From Nocardia xishanensis NBRC 101358 (lineage in GTDB: Bacteria > Actinomycetota > Actinomycetes > Mycobacteriales > Mycobacteriaceae): a stretch of DNA of 64,000 bases. The DNA is taken from positions 1 through 64,000 of the forward strand of contig NZ_BDCF01000035.1 in NCBI RefSeq assembly GCF_001613365.1, in the 5' to 3' direction. The stretch's first letter is position 1; every line of letters begins with the position of its first letter. Below are positions 47,265 through 55,530 of this stretch, piece after piece. Under the pieces are notes generated by a model. It was not told the DNA's origin and ran no database searches. It worked only from the letters and a program-made list of their open reading frames with translations. Made by a program: the position numbers and the translations under genes.

Positions 47265-47878
47265 TTTGTCCAGAGTCCGCGGAAGGATGGGAATCGTTGG
47301 CGTCCAACGAATCCGGCAATGCCGCACCGCGCCGGGCGGACGCGCGGCGCAACCGTGCCCGCGTCCTCGCCGCGGCCGAGCAGGTCTTCGGTGACCAAGG
47401 CGTCGCGGGGTCGACCGAGGAAATCGCCCGGCGCGCAGGGGTATCGGTCGGCACGGTCTTCCGTCATTTCCCCACCAAGCAGGAGCTGCTGGCCGCGATC
47501 GTCAAAGACCTGCTGCGACGGCTCGGGGAGGAAGCGGACCGGCTCCTTCGCGACGGTGATCCCGCCACCGCGCTGTTCACGTTCTTCGCGCATCTCGTTG
47601 CCGAGGCGGCGGAGAGGAAGACGATCGTCGAACTGCTCGCCGGTGTGGGGACCGCCGTACCCATCGACGGCGCGATCGGCGGATTTGCCGACACGCTGGC
47701 GAGATTGCTGGTCAAGGCCCAGGCCGCTGGGACTGTGGATCGGGGCGTCACCGCCGACGATGTCCTCGCGCTGCTGATCAGCACTACGCAGGGTGCGGTG
47801 CGAGGCGGGTGGGATTCCGATCGGCGACAGCGGGTGCTGTCGATCGTCTTCGCCGGGCTGGCCGCGCCGCCGCGCTGA
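47249..47878 (+). CDS. TetR family regulator
   Basis: A 209-residue repressor. After an N-terminal tail of about 25 residues comes the HTH domain (RARVLAAAEQVFGDQGVAGSTEEIARRAGVSVGTVFRHFPTKQEL, cited as 35-80) and a helical ligand-binding domain. ATG 47249 lies within its second operator, so the start is either leaderless or further in. Likely represses the divergent SnoaL gene. Confidence 0.85.
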   Translation: MSQHSVCPESAEGWESLASNESGNAAPRRADARRNRARVLAAAEQVFGDQGVAGSTEEIARRAGVSVGTVFRHFPTKQELLAAIVKDLLRRLGEEADRLLRDGDPATALFTFFAHLVAEAAERKTIVELLAGVGTAVPIDGAIGGFADTLARLLVKAQAAGTVDRGVTADDVLALLISTTQGAVRGGWDSDRRQRVLSIVFAGLAAPPR

Positions 47879-47931
47879 CCGATTCCTCAGCCGAAAGACA
47901 TCAAGGGTCGTCGGGCGGCCGCGTCGGGCCT

Positions 47932-48294
47932 CTATTCGCCGTTGGAGTCGGCGGCCGCAACTGCTTCCTGGTAGGCGGCGGTCAGTTCCGCGAGCACTCC
48001 GTCGGCCGGCGTCGGAGCTCCGGAGAGATGGGTGGCGCGGAGTTCGGCCATGAATCGTTCCCAGAGCGGGGGACCGCCCGCGGCGAGCAGTTCGGCGCGG
48101 ACGGTCAGTTCGGGCGTCGTGGCCAACCAGCGTGCGCCCCACGCTCCCAGTTGGGCCATGACCGGGACGAGCTGGATCGCCGCCTCGGTCAGGTGGTACT
48201 CGACCTTCTGGCGGTGGCTCGGGTCGTCGTGGCGGGTGAGCAGGCCCGCGTCGACGAGTTTCGCGAGACGGTTGGCCAGGATGTTGGTCCGCGT
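47932..48294 (-). pseudogene. HxlR-type regulator, N-terminus lost
   Basis: About 120 codons of the C-terminal part of an HxlR/MarR-like regulator: TNILANRLAKLVDAGLL, the wing DDPSHRQKVEYHLTEAAIQLVP and AQLGAWGARW, then a normal C-terminal helix and stop. The recognition-helix N-terminal half is missing: an in-frame TGA (48295-48297) precedes it and the next DNA belongs to the divergent reductase gene. ATG 48159 could still give a 75-residue C-terminal peptide, but not a functional repressor. Confidence 0.75.
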
Positions 48295-48919
48295 TCAGAA
48301 CTTCGACGTGTCCAGTGGCGGATACGGTTCGGGGGAGGGGCAGAGCTTCGAGCGCCCGTTCGGCCACGCCGACCCGAGTGCTCTCTTCTCCTGGGCGGGC
48401 GCCACCGCGCACTGGCCCACCCGGACCGAACCCGGCGGCACCTACGGCCTCGACGACTACTGCGCCCGCGACTTCCGCAACAACATCGGCGCGGAGATCA
48501 TGGGGCGCAACAAATTCGGTCCGCAGCGTGGCCCGTGGGAGAACTACGACTGGCAGGGTTGGTGGGGCGACGAACCGCCGTTCCGCACACCGGTGTTCGT
48601 CCTCACCCACCACGTGCGGCCCTCGTTCACCTTGGGCGAGACCACGTTCCACTTCCTCGACGCATCGCCGAAGGAGGCGCTGGCGCAAGCATTCGACGCC
48701 GCCGAAGGCAAGGACGTGCGCATCGGCGGCGGCGTCGCCACGGTCCGTGAATTCCTCGACGCCGACCTGATCGACACGATGCACGTCGCCGTCGCATCGG
48801 TCGAACTCGGTCGCGGTGAAAGGTTGTGGACGAGCCCCGGCGAACTCACCGACCGCTTCCACCTGGAGCGGATTCCGAGTCCGAGCGGGGTGACGCACCA
48901 CTTCTTCTGGCGAAAGTGA
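48281..48919 (+). CDS. dihydrofolate reductase-like (RibD C-terminal) protein
   Basis: A 212-residue RibD-C/dihydrofolate-reductase-like protein. It begins VRVQNFDVSSGGYGSGEG, the usual family start, and has AEIMGRNKFGP, PVFVLTHHVRPSF, EGKDVRIGGGVATVREFLDADLID and a final HHFFWRK. The fold binds NADPH; substrate unknown. The ATG at 48281 sits in sequence derived from the antisense strand of the broken HxlR gene, so the start may have been acquired in the rearrangement. Confidence 0.82.
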   Translation: MLVRVQNFDVSSGGYGSGEGQSFERPFGHADPSALFSWAGATAHWPTRTEPGGTYGLDDYCARDFRNNIGAEIMGRNKFGPQRGPWENYDWQGWWGDEPPFRTPVFVLTHHVRPSFTLGETTFHFLDASPKEALAQAFDAAEGKDVRIGGGVATVREFLDADLIDTMHVAVASVELGRGERLWTSPGELTDRFHLERIPSPSGVTHHFFWRK

Positions 48920-48964
48920 TCGGATTCGAGCTTCGCGCGGCTCCCCCGCGGTCCGTCCGTCCCG

Positions 48965-49591
48965 TCACGGCCGTATACCGACGAGCTTGGTGAGGAAGCG
49001 CTCGACCTGTTCCTCGAGCGGCGGCCACGGCTGATCCGGTTGATGCAGACGCATCGACACCGCACCGTGCACCGCGGCTCGCAGGTCCAGCGCGATCGTC
49101 GCGGCGTCCCCGGCCGGAACGAGCCCGGCGTCCATGCACCGCCGCACCGCGGCGACGGTGCCGTCGGCCAGCTCCTTCCGGAAAGCCATATCCGTGCGCT
49201 GGTTCAGGGCACTCTCGTGCAGTACCGCGTACAGCCCCGGGTGCTGATCCGCCCATTCGCCGAGAACCATTGTGCGAGCGCGTAATTGGTCTGCCGGGTC
49301 GGCATGGCTCGACTCGGCCTCCGCCATGGCTCGCATCAGATCGTCGTGACACCGGTTCAACACCGCGAGCACCAAGGCGTCCCGATCGTCGAAGTGGAGG
49401 TAGATCGACGTGGCGGCGATGCCGATCGCCCGTGTCACCGTGCGCATGGACAGTGCTTGGTCGTCGCCGAGTTCGTCGAGTATCCGCATCGCGGCGACCA
49501 AGATCTCCTCGCGCAAGCGCTCGCCTTGGCCGCGCGGATTGCGTCCGCGCGATCGCCGGTTGTCTGCCTGATCCTCCGCCATGGGCGTCAT
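48965..49591 (-). CDS. TetR family regulator
   Basis: A 208-residue repressor with a basic N-terminus (NRRSRGRNPRGQGERLREEIL), HTH domain (ILDELGDDQALSMRTVTRAIGIAATSIYLHFDDRDAL, cited as 38-74) and a WHG-type C-terminal domain. Divergent from a SnoaL-like gene, with a strong palindrome between them, so it should repress both. ATG 49591 or 49582. Confidence 0.85.
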   Translation of the reverse strand: MTPMAEDQADNRRSRGRNPRGQGERLREEILVAAMRILDELGDDQALSMRTVTRAIGIAATSIYLHFDDRDALVLAVLNRCHDDLMRAMAEAESSHADPADQLRARTMVLGEWADQHPGLYAVLHESALNQRTDMAFRKELADGTVAAVRRCMDAGLVPAGDAATIALDLRAAVHGAVSMRLHQPDQPWPPLEEQVERFLTKLVGIRP

Positions 49592-49604
49592 TGTATTCGA
49601 ACCG

Positions 49605-49632
49605 CTGTAGCGCTACGGTTGTAGCGCTACAG
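49605..49632. promoter_or_regulatory. TetR operator (long palindrome)
   Basis: Perfect 12-bp arms CTGTAGCGCTAC and GTAGCGCTACAG separated by GGTT. Each arm is itself nearly palindromic (GTAGCGCTAC), so it can hold two repressor dimers. Lies 14 bases from the tetR start and 25 from the SnoaL gene start. Confidence 0.85.
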
Positions 49633-49656
49633 CCGTTCAGTCATGGAGCCGATGTG

Positions 49657-50046
49657 ATGACCACTGGCAACACCCTCGAGTCGAACAAAGAGATCGTGGC
49701 GGCCTTCTACGAAGCTGCCTTCAACAGAAAGGATTTCGGCGCCGCGCGCCGATACCTGTCCGACGATTACATCCAGCACAACCCACTCATCGCGGACGGC
49801 GTCGAAGGGCTTCGAGCGCGTCTGGCGTTTCTCGGGCAGACGTTCCCCGCACTGTCCGTGAAGGTCGAACGCCTGGTGGCCGAGGGCGATTACGTCGTCG
49901 CGCACGTCCACGCGGTCCGTGTCCCCGGTCGGCGCGGAGTGGCGATCATGGACATCTTCCGCCTCGACAACGGCAGGTTGGCCGAGCACTGGGACGTCAT
50001 GCAGGACATCCCCGAGGACGCGTTGAATCAGAACGGCATGTTCTAA
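49657..50046 (+). CDS. SnoaL-like polyketide cyclase family protein
   Basis: A 129-residue SnoaL-type protein: NKEIVAAFYEAAFNRKDF, RRYLSDDYIQHNPLIADGVEG and HVHAVRVPGRRGVAIMDIFRLDNGRLAEHWDVMQDIP, the classic ending. The QHNP and HWD motifs match secreted or cytoplasmic SnoaL-like proteins of unknown reaction. No signal peptide. Under the TetR palindrome at 49605-49632. Confidence 0.86.
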   Translation: MTTGNTLESNKEIVAAFYEAAFNRKDFGAARRYLSDDYIQHNPLIADGVEGLRARLAFLGQTFPALSVKVERLVAEGDYVVAHVHAVRVPGRRGVAIMDIFRLDNGRLAEHWDVMQDIPEDALNQNGMF

Positions 50047-50254
50047 CCCTTCGCCGGTCGGTCGGGTCGAGCGCATCGTCCCGGCCGATCCGCGCGTATA
50101 TCGAACGACGCCGCCCGCTGAGGTTCGACGGGGGAGTGGATGTCCGATTTGTCCGAAACTCTTGTACTACGGCCAGTAGTAAGAGAGAATGATGGTGTGA
50201 CCGAATGTAGTTCTTCTACTGCGGATCATCACATCATTTGCTATGGGAGGGATC

Positions 50255-50623
50255 ATGTCGGTCGGTGCGGACCGTCGTCCGATCATCGTCTCCGTCGGAG
50301 TGGGAACCGTGGTTATGGCGGTGGCCGGGATGCTGGATCGGTTGGCGTTGGGGCTATTCGTTTGCGCGGGAATGGGATTGGGACATCTGAACGCGTGGCT
50401 CACCCGGCTCGCCGTCGCCCGGATTTCGGCAGGTGACATCGCGTCGGGCAAGCAGTGGTTGGCGGCGACGAGCGGGTTGCGGTTGTTCGGTGTCACGGGA
50501 TTCGCGTTGATCGTCGGGGTGCTCGCGCGGCCGGATGGATTCGGCATCCTCCTCGGGCTGGTGGCTTTCCAGTTGGCCGTTCTGCTCGCCGTCTCGGCGC
50601 CGGTAGTGCGAGGTGCGCGATGA
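50255..50623 (+). CDS. atpI: AtpI-like ATP synthase subunit I
   Basis: A 122-residue membrane protein with four hydrophobic segments (about 8-26, 30-48, 70-88, 92-115) and a short cytoplasmic loop, the size and topology of actinobacterial AtpI, which helps c-ring assembly. ATG 50255 follows GGGAGGG. The upstream gap is AT-rich and holds an inverted pair TACTAC-GGCCA-GTAGTA at 50165-50181, a possible regulatory site. Its stop overlaps the start of atpB by 11 bases. First gene of an FO-only cluster. Confidence 0.78.
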   Translation: MSVGADRRPIIVSVGVGTVVMAVAGMLDRLALGLFVCAGMGLGHLNAWLTRLAVARISAGDIASGKQWLAATSGLRLFGVTGFALIVGVLARPDGFGILLGLVAFQLAVLLAVSAPVVRGAR

Positions 50624-51341
50624 CGAAAGTCGAAGTGGACACCATGAAATGGCATACGCCTTCGATATGGCGTTCCACGTGGACACCATTCTCGCCACCG
50701 TTGTCGCGGCCGCTGTCGTACTGGGACTCGCGTTCTGGCTGCGCGTCAGGCTGACGTCCGGCGTCCCGAACGGGGTGCAGTTGTTCTTCGAAACCGTGAC
50801 GGTGCAGCTGCGCGGCCAGGTGGAAAGCGCAGTCGGCCTTCGGGTCGCGCCCTTCGTGCTGCCGTTGGCGGTGACGCTGTTCGTCTTCGTACTGCTGTCG
50901 AACTGGTTGTCCATGCTACCAGTGCAATACGGTGACGGTGAGCTCATCGAACCACCGGCCGCCGACGTCAACTTCACCTACGCGCTCGCCCTGTTCGTGT
51001 TCGTCTGCTACCAGGCCGCGGGCGTGGCGCGGCGCGGCCCGATCGGCCATGTGAAGCAGGTGCTGAAGGGGCACACGGGCTGGGGCCCAATGGTTTTCAT
51101 CAACGTCATCGAGGAATTGGCGAAACCGCTCTCCTTGGCGCTGCGGTTGTTCGGCAATATGTTCGCCGGCGGGGTGATGATCTCGGTGATCGCGCTGCTC
51201 CCGGCCTGGCTCAGCTGGGCACCGAACGCCGCATGGAAGCTGTTCGACCTGTTCGTGGGGATCGTTCAGGCTTTCATCTTCGCGCTGCTCACCATCCTCT
51301 ACTTCGGTCAGGCCACCGTGCGCGAGCACGAGAACCACTGA
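50613..51341 (+). CDS. atpB: ATP synthase FO subunit a (second copy)
   Basis: A 242-residue subunit a, forming the proton half-channels beside the c-ring. [28 protein letters not shown] and [25 protein letters not shown] match actinobacterial AtpB; the essential Arg is Arg178. The GTG start at 50613 is preferred because the N-terminal [19 protein letters not shown] lines up with the M. tuberculosis N-terminus; ATG 50649 is an alternative. Not the housekeeping copy unless F1 genes lie elsewhere, as none follow. Confidence 0.9.
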   Translation: MRDDESRSGHHEMAYAFDMAFHVDTILATVVAAAVVLGLAFWLRVRLTSGVPNGVQLFFETVTVQLRGQVESAVGLRVAPFVLPLAVTLFVFVLLSNWLSMLPVQYGDGELIEPPAADVNFTYALALFVFVCYQAAGVARRGPIGHVKQVLKGHTGWGPMVFINVIEELAKPLSLALRLFGNMFAGGVMISVIALLPAWLSWAPNAAWKLFDLFVGIVQAFIFALLTILYFGQATVREHENH

Positions 51342-51382
51342 ACCGCGCCGGGCGCCTTCGTATTCCGGCCACGCATTCCTAG

Positions 51383-51667
<285 letters not shown>

Positions 51668-51671
51668 TGAC

Positions 51672-52139
51672 ATGAGCACGCAAACCCTTGCGGGACAGAA
51701 CTTTCTGATTCCCAATGGCACCTTCTTCGTCGAACTGTCGATCTTCCTGCTCGTGCTCGCGGTCGTCTGGTTGTTCGTGGTGCCACCGATCCGCGATGTG
51801 CTCGCCGAGCGGCAAGCCCGCGTCGCCGAGACCGCCCTCGACGGGCAGCGAGCGCGGGAGCTCTTCGAGGCGGCCGAGGGCCGGGTGCGGTCCTCGGTGG
51901 CGCAGGCGCGCGGCGAGGCCGCGCGGGTGCGCGAACAGGCCAGACACGAAGGTCGCGCGGTCCTGCACGCGGCGCGCGAGCGGGCGCGGGTAGAGTCCGA
52001 CGAGATGGTCGCCGGAGCCGTGACGCGGCTGCGGGCCGACGCGGACGCGGCGGCCGCGCGGCTGCGCGGACACATCGATCCGCTGGCTCGTGAGCTGGCC
52101 GACCGCGTGATCGGAGGTGGCGCCGGTGAGCGAGCGTGA
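51672..52139 (+). CDS. atpF: ATP synthase FO subunit b (second copy)
   Basis: A 155-residue subunit b: N-terminal membrane helix (about 14-37, NGTFFVELSIFLLVLAVVWLF), then the conserved VVPPIRDVLAERQARV and a long charged helix that would form the peripheral stalk. Slightly shorter than the 170-residue mycobacterial AtpF. Four bases after atpE; its end overlaps the next gene. Confidence 0.87.
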   Translation: MSTQTLAGQNFLIPNGTFFVELSIFLLVLAVVWLFVVPPIRDVLAERQARVAETALDGQRARELFEAAEGRVRSSVAQARGEAARVREQARHEGRAVLHAARERARVESDEMVAGAVTRLRADADAAAARLRGHIDPLARELADRVIGGGAGERA

Positions 52140-52671
52140 CGGTATCTATGACATCACCTGGAACTGGCCGGTATTCCTGAGTCAGCTGCTCGGTTTCGCT
52201 GTCATCGTCGGTGCGCTCGTCGAATGGGTTGTGCCGCAAGTGAAAGCGGCGATGCTGCGGTCCCAGCAGACGATTCGCGGACAACTGGAGGAGAGTTCGC
52301 AGGCAACGACCCGATTGGCCGCGGCCGAGCGGGCTTTCGCCGAAGCGGCCGCGACGGCGCGCACCGAGGTGGCTCAGATCCGCGAGGAGGCCCGCGCCGA
52401 CGCGGAACGCATCATCGCGGAGCTGCGCAAGACCGCGGCCGCCGAGGTCGCCTGGGTGCGCGGCTACGGAGAGGACCGCGTGGCGCAGGTGAATCGGCAG
52501 TTGCGCGCGGAGCTCGGGCAGGACCTGACCGCGGCGGTGCTCGACCGCACCGAGTCCGTGGTGGCCGAACGTCTCGACTCGCCCGAAGCCGTGTCGGACA
52601 GCATCGACCGGTTCCTCGACGAACTGGCCGTGCACGCGGGACACGCCGAGGAAATCCGGAACTCGCCGTAA
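52126..52671 (+). CDS. b-delta-like subunit lacking the delta domain
   Basis: A 181-residue protein matching the N-terminal b-like part of mycobacterial AtpH (b-delta fusion, about 445 residues). It has the membrane helix LSQLLGFAVIVGALVEWVV and the amphipathic Ala/Glu/Arg-rich stalk helix, and ends at DRFLDELAVHAGHAEE, just where the delta domain would begin. GTG 52126 is chosen for GGAGG at 8 bases; GTG 52117 is close. Without delta it cannot attach the stalk to F1 by the normal contact. Confidence 0.85.
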   Translation: MSERDGIYDITWNWPVFLSQLLGFAVIVGALVEWVVPQVKAAMLRSQQTIRGQLEESSQATTRLAAAERAFAEAAATARTEVAQIREEARADAERIIAELRKTAAAEVAWVRGYGEDRVAQVNRQLRAELGQDLTAAVLDRTESVVAERLDSPEAVSDSIDRFLDELAVHAGHAEEIRNSP

Positions 52672-52695
52672 GCCCTTGCCGCTAGTTCCCTTTCA

Positions 52696-52724
52696 GCGCC
52701 CGGATCGGTTCGTGATCCGGGCGC
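52696..52724 (+). terminator. terminator after FO cluster
   Basis: Perfect 11-bp stem GCGCCCGGATC / GATCCGGGCGC with 7-base loop, 25 bases past the last FO gene. It shows that the cluster ends here, without F1 genes. Confidence 0.8.
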
Positions 52725-52732
52725 CATGGGCA

Positions 52733-52846
52733 ATTCGCAGGACGCTGGGACATTCGCAGGAAGCGGGGATATTCACAGGGCGCTAGGTCATTCGAATGGC
52801 GCTAGGGCATTCGAAGTGCGCTGGGACATCCGCAGGCTCTGGCCAA
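52733..52846. repeat. 19-bp tandem repeat, six degenerate units
   Basis: Units start at 52733, 52752, 52771, 52790, 52809 and 52828, exactly 19 bases apart. Consensus about ATTCGCAGGGCGCTGGGAC, with the last unit incomplete. A minisatellite-like (VNTR-type) block right after the FO terminator. Confidence 0.85.
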
Positions 52847-52931
52847 TTTTGGGCCGCCCGGACATGACCTGATCGGCGGCCCCGCTGAACGCAGGGCGAG
52901 TGCGTCGGCGACGCGAATTCCCCTCTGTCCC

Positions 52932-53222
52932 TTAGGACTCCGGAGGGACTATCGGAGAGCTGAACACTTCTTCCAGCGGCGTCGGTCCGGTGTACCGGCG
53001 GCAGTTGCAGCGGACCCATTCCCGCAGACCGTGCGTGCCCTTGCGGGAGGTCTCGGCGTGACAGGTGCCCGTGGCGCGGTCGTGCAGCGCGAGGTCGTGA
53101 CCGCAACCGCAGCGGGCGAGCGCTTTCGCGCCCGATCGGGTTCGCCGGTGCCCGACCCGGCCGAAAACCCAGCCGACGCCCACCAGGCCGGCGCCGACTG
53201 CGAGGCTGAGGGGATCCACCAT
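52932..53222 (-). CDS. small membrane-anchored Cys-rich (zinc-ribbon-like) protein
   Basis: A 96-residue protein with one N-terminal membrane helix (5-20, LSLAVGAGLVGVGWVF), a basic stretch and then CGCGHDLALHDRATGTC and WVRCNCRRY, a Cys/His pattern resembling a zinc site. No name known to me. ATG 53222 is preceded by tatacgtatacg-like AT-rich DNA, a probable promoter. Isolated between the FO cluster and an AraC remnant. Confidence 0.65.
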   Translation of the reverse strand: MVDPLSLAVGAGLVGVGWVFGRVGHRRTRSGAKALARCGCGHDLALHDRATGTCHAETSRKGTHGLREWVRCNCRRYTGPTPLEEVFSSPIVPPES

Positions 53223-53327
53223 GATTGGAGTATACGTATACGCATAGCCGAGGTGATTCGAATGGCGGCCTCGGGCGGACCGGGCTCGCTGCCATCGCTC
53301 ACTCGGGAAAACGCCTGCGGCAGGCGA

Positions 53328-53640
53328 TCATTGAGGTCCGTGCAGCTCCGAACGTGGCCCCGAGTGGTCCCGGCGGGCGTATCGGCTGAGGGTGGCCGAG
53401 CTGTGCAGTCCGACGGTGGACGCGATCTGCGCCAGCGGTAGGTCGGACTCGGTCAGCAGGGTCATGGCTCGCTCGCGGCGGGCTTCGTCGAGGACGGTCG
53501 CGAACGTCTTGCCCTCCGCCGCGAGGTGGCGCTGCGAGCTGCGGGGCGATACCGCCAACTGTTCGACGACCGTCCGCACGCCACGCAGACCCGTCGAACG
53601 CACCCATGCCGCGGGTCCAGTGTCCGGCCCGGTGTCGTGA
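53328..53640 (-). pseudogene. AraC-type HTH remnant
   Basis: The frame ending at 53328 encodes VEQLAVSPRSSQRHLAAEG, VLDEARRERAMTLLTESDLPLAQIASTVGLHSSATLSR, i.e. the double-HTH part of an AraC regulator of the acyl-CoA/fatty-acid-associated type. The N-terminal effector domain is absent and the end after SRYARR deviates from the usual FRRWTG. The upstream DNA runs into the acyl-CoA dehydrogenase promoter. Most likely a decayed regulator of that divergent gene. Confidence 0.65.
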
Positions 53641-53703
53641 TCAGTGAATTTGTTGGCGTGTTCGGTCAACTCCTCGCCCGGACTGCTTCCTAGGGTCATG
53701 GCC

Positions 53704-54963
53704 ATGGACTTTTCTCCGTCACCGCGGGCCGTCGAGCTCACCGAGGCGGTCCGCGCCTTCGTCGACGAGCACGTCACCCCGATCGAGCACGACTACCACC
53801 GACAGATCGCCCGAACGCGCGCCGAGGGTGGTGACCCGTGGCAACCACTGCCCCTGCTGGCCGAATTGCGGGAACGGGCCCGCGCCGAGGGACTGTGGAA
53901 TCTCTTTCTCCCGGCGGGTCACGAGAGGCCCTACGCCGAGCGGTACGGCACCCGCGGCGGCGCGGGTCTGAGCAATACCGATTACGCGCCGGTGGCGGAG
54001 GCGATGAGTCGCTCCTTCATGGCTCCGTACGTGTTCAACTGCAATGCGCCCGATACCGGCAATGCCGAAGTCCTGCTGAAATACGGCTCGCCGCAGCAGC
54101 AGCGGGACTGGCTCGACCCGCTGCTGGCGGGCGAGATCCGCAGCGCGTTCTGCATGACCGAACCCGGTGTGGCGTCCTCGGATGCTACGAACATGGAACT
54201 CACCGCGGTCCTCGACGGCGACGAGGTGGTACTCGACGGCCGCAAGTGGTGGTCGACGGGGATCGGCCACCCCGACTGCCGAATCCTGATCGTCATGGGC
54301 GTGACCGATCCGGACGCCGAGCGCCACCGACGGCATTCGATGGTGCTGGTGCCGCGGGATACCCCCGGTGTCCGGGTGGAACGGATGCTCGACACGATGG
54401 GCTTCCAAGACGAGCCGTACGGGCACGGCGAGGTGTCCTTCACCGATGTCCGCGTGCCCGCCGGCAACATCATCGCCGGTCCGGGACGCGCTTTCGAGAT
54501 CGCGCAGGGCAGGCTGGGGCCCGGTCGAGTGCACCACTGCATGCGGCTCATCGGACTGGCCGAGTACGCGCTCGAACTCGCCTGCCGCCGCGGCCTGGAA
54601 CGCGTCGCGTTCGGCAAGCCGCTGGCCAACCTGGGCGGCAATCGGGAACGCATCGCGGACGCCCGCATCGCGATCGACTCCATGCGCCTGCTCGTGCTGC
54701 ACGCCGCGTGGAAGCTCGACCAGGGCGGCCCGCTGCACGCCCTGTCGGAGGTCTCCCAGATCAAGGTGGCGGTGCCGAACATGGCGCAGCAGGTCATCGA
54801 CTTCGCCATGCAGATCCACGGCGGCGCCGGTTTGAGCAACGACTTCCCGCTGGCGGCCGCCTGGACCGCGGCCCGCGCGATCCGGCTCGCCGACGGCCCC
54901 GACGAGGTGCACCGCGGCATGGTCGCTCGACTCGAGCTCGGCAAGTACGGAGCCGCCCGGTGA
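53704..54963 (+). CDS. acyl-CoA dehydrogenase (ACAD10/11-like)
   Basis: A 419-residue FAD enzyme of the ACAD10/11 branch. AFCMTEPGVASSDATNM is the flavin/substrate region, GRKWWSTGIGHPDCRILIVMG, FQDEPYGHGEVSFTDVRVPAGNII, the middle beta domain, and QIHGGAGLSNDFPLA the C-terminal signature. It would introduce a trans-2 double bond in an acyl-CoA, or act on hydroxy-acyl-CoA in this branch. ATG 53704; ATG 53698 is close. Its stop overlaps the SDR remnant start (GTGA). Confidence 0.92.
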   Translation: MDFSPSPRAVELTEAVRAFVDEHVTPIEHDYHRQIARTRAEGGDPWQPLPLLAELRERARAEGLWNLFLPAGHERPYAERYGTRGGAGLSNTDYAPVAEAMSRSFMAPYVFNCNAPDTGNAEVLLKYGSPQQQRDWLDPLLAGEIRSAFCMTEPGVASSDATNMELTAVLDGDEVVLDGRKWWSTGIGHPDCRILIVMGVTDPDAERHRRHSMVLVPRDTPGVRVERMLDTMGFQDEPYGHGEVSFTDVRVPAGNIIAGPGRAFEIAQGRLGPGRVHHCMRLIGLAEYALELACRRGLERVAFGKPLANLGGNRERIADARIAIDSMRLLVLHAAWKLDQGGPLHALSEVSQIKVAVPNMAQQVIDFAMQIHGGAGLSNDFPLAAAWTAARAIRLADGPDEVHRGMVARLELGKYGAAR

Positions 54964-55310
54964 CCGTCTCGAACAGATCGTCCCAGCGGCGCGGGACCAT
55001 CGTGATCACCGGCGCCAGTTCCGGACTCGGCGCGGAGATGGCCCGCCAGTTCACCGCCCTCGGCTACGACGTGGGCCTGGCGGCCCGGCGGCTGGACCGC
55101 CTCGAGGACGTGCGCGCCGAGATCCACGCCCGGCACCCGGACCGCATCGTCGAACTGGCGGAGCTGGACGTGACCGACGGCGCCGGCGTGCACGCGGTGA
55201 TCGCCGACCTCGATCGGCGTCTCGGCGGCATCGACCGGCTCGTCACCAACGCGGGCAGCGGAGCGGGGACGCTCAGTGACGCTGTCAACAGTTGGGCCGA
55301 TCGGCTCTGA
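54960..55310 (+). pseudogene. truncated short-chain dehydrogenase
   Basis: From GTG 54960 the frame reads TIVITGASSGLGAEMARQF (NAD-binding glycines), the LAARRLDRLEDV helix, LDVTDGAGV and IDRLVTNAGSGAG, a normal SDR N-terminal half. It then departs into SDAVNSWADRL and stops at 116 codons, without the Ser-Tyr-Lys active site. The full enzyme would be about 250 residues. The 220 bases after it contain no continuation. Confidence 0.78.
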
Positions 55311-55530
55311 CGCGGAGCCGAGCGAATGCGGCGCCGGTCTTGGCATTTCGTACTCACGACCCCACCGAGCGGTCGCGCGAACGTGCAGGCAGGAGTGTCC
55401 GGCGAGGCTATCGCCGCATATTCGCTGAGGCCCCGACCACGGCGAGGGTTCGAGGCGCGCTGCCTGTGGATGGGCATGGCGACCTCACCGAACCCTCGCG
55501 ACGGCGCGATGGGTGGGCGCGATCCTTGCG

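Noticed and set aside
47174-48901. 575-codon open frame on the minus strand over tetR and the reductase
   Set aside because: Covers the tetR gene and the reductase gene in antisense; the real HxlR fragment is in a different frame.
50613-50754. Alternative atpB start in another frame (ATG 50622)
   Set aside because: That frame does not continue into the subunit a sequence; the GTG 50613 frame aligns with the mycobacterial N-terminus.
52733-52846. Repeat block considered as a CRISPR array
   Set aside because: The 19-bp units are directly adjacent with no unique spacers, and no cas genes are present.
53838-55310. 490-codon plus-strand frame reaching into the SDR remnant
   Set aside because: Only its last 116 codons (from GTG 54960) encode SDR sequence; the rest is an out-of-frame shadow of the acyl-CoA dehydrogenase.
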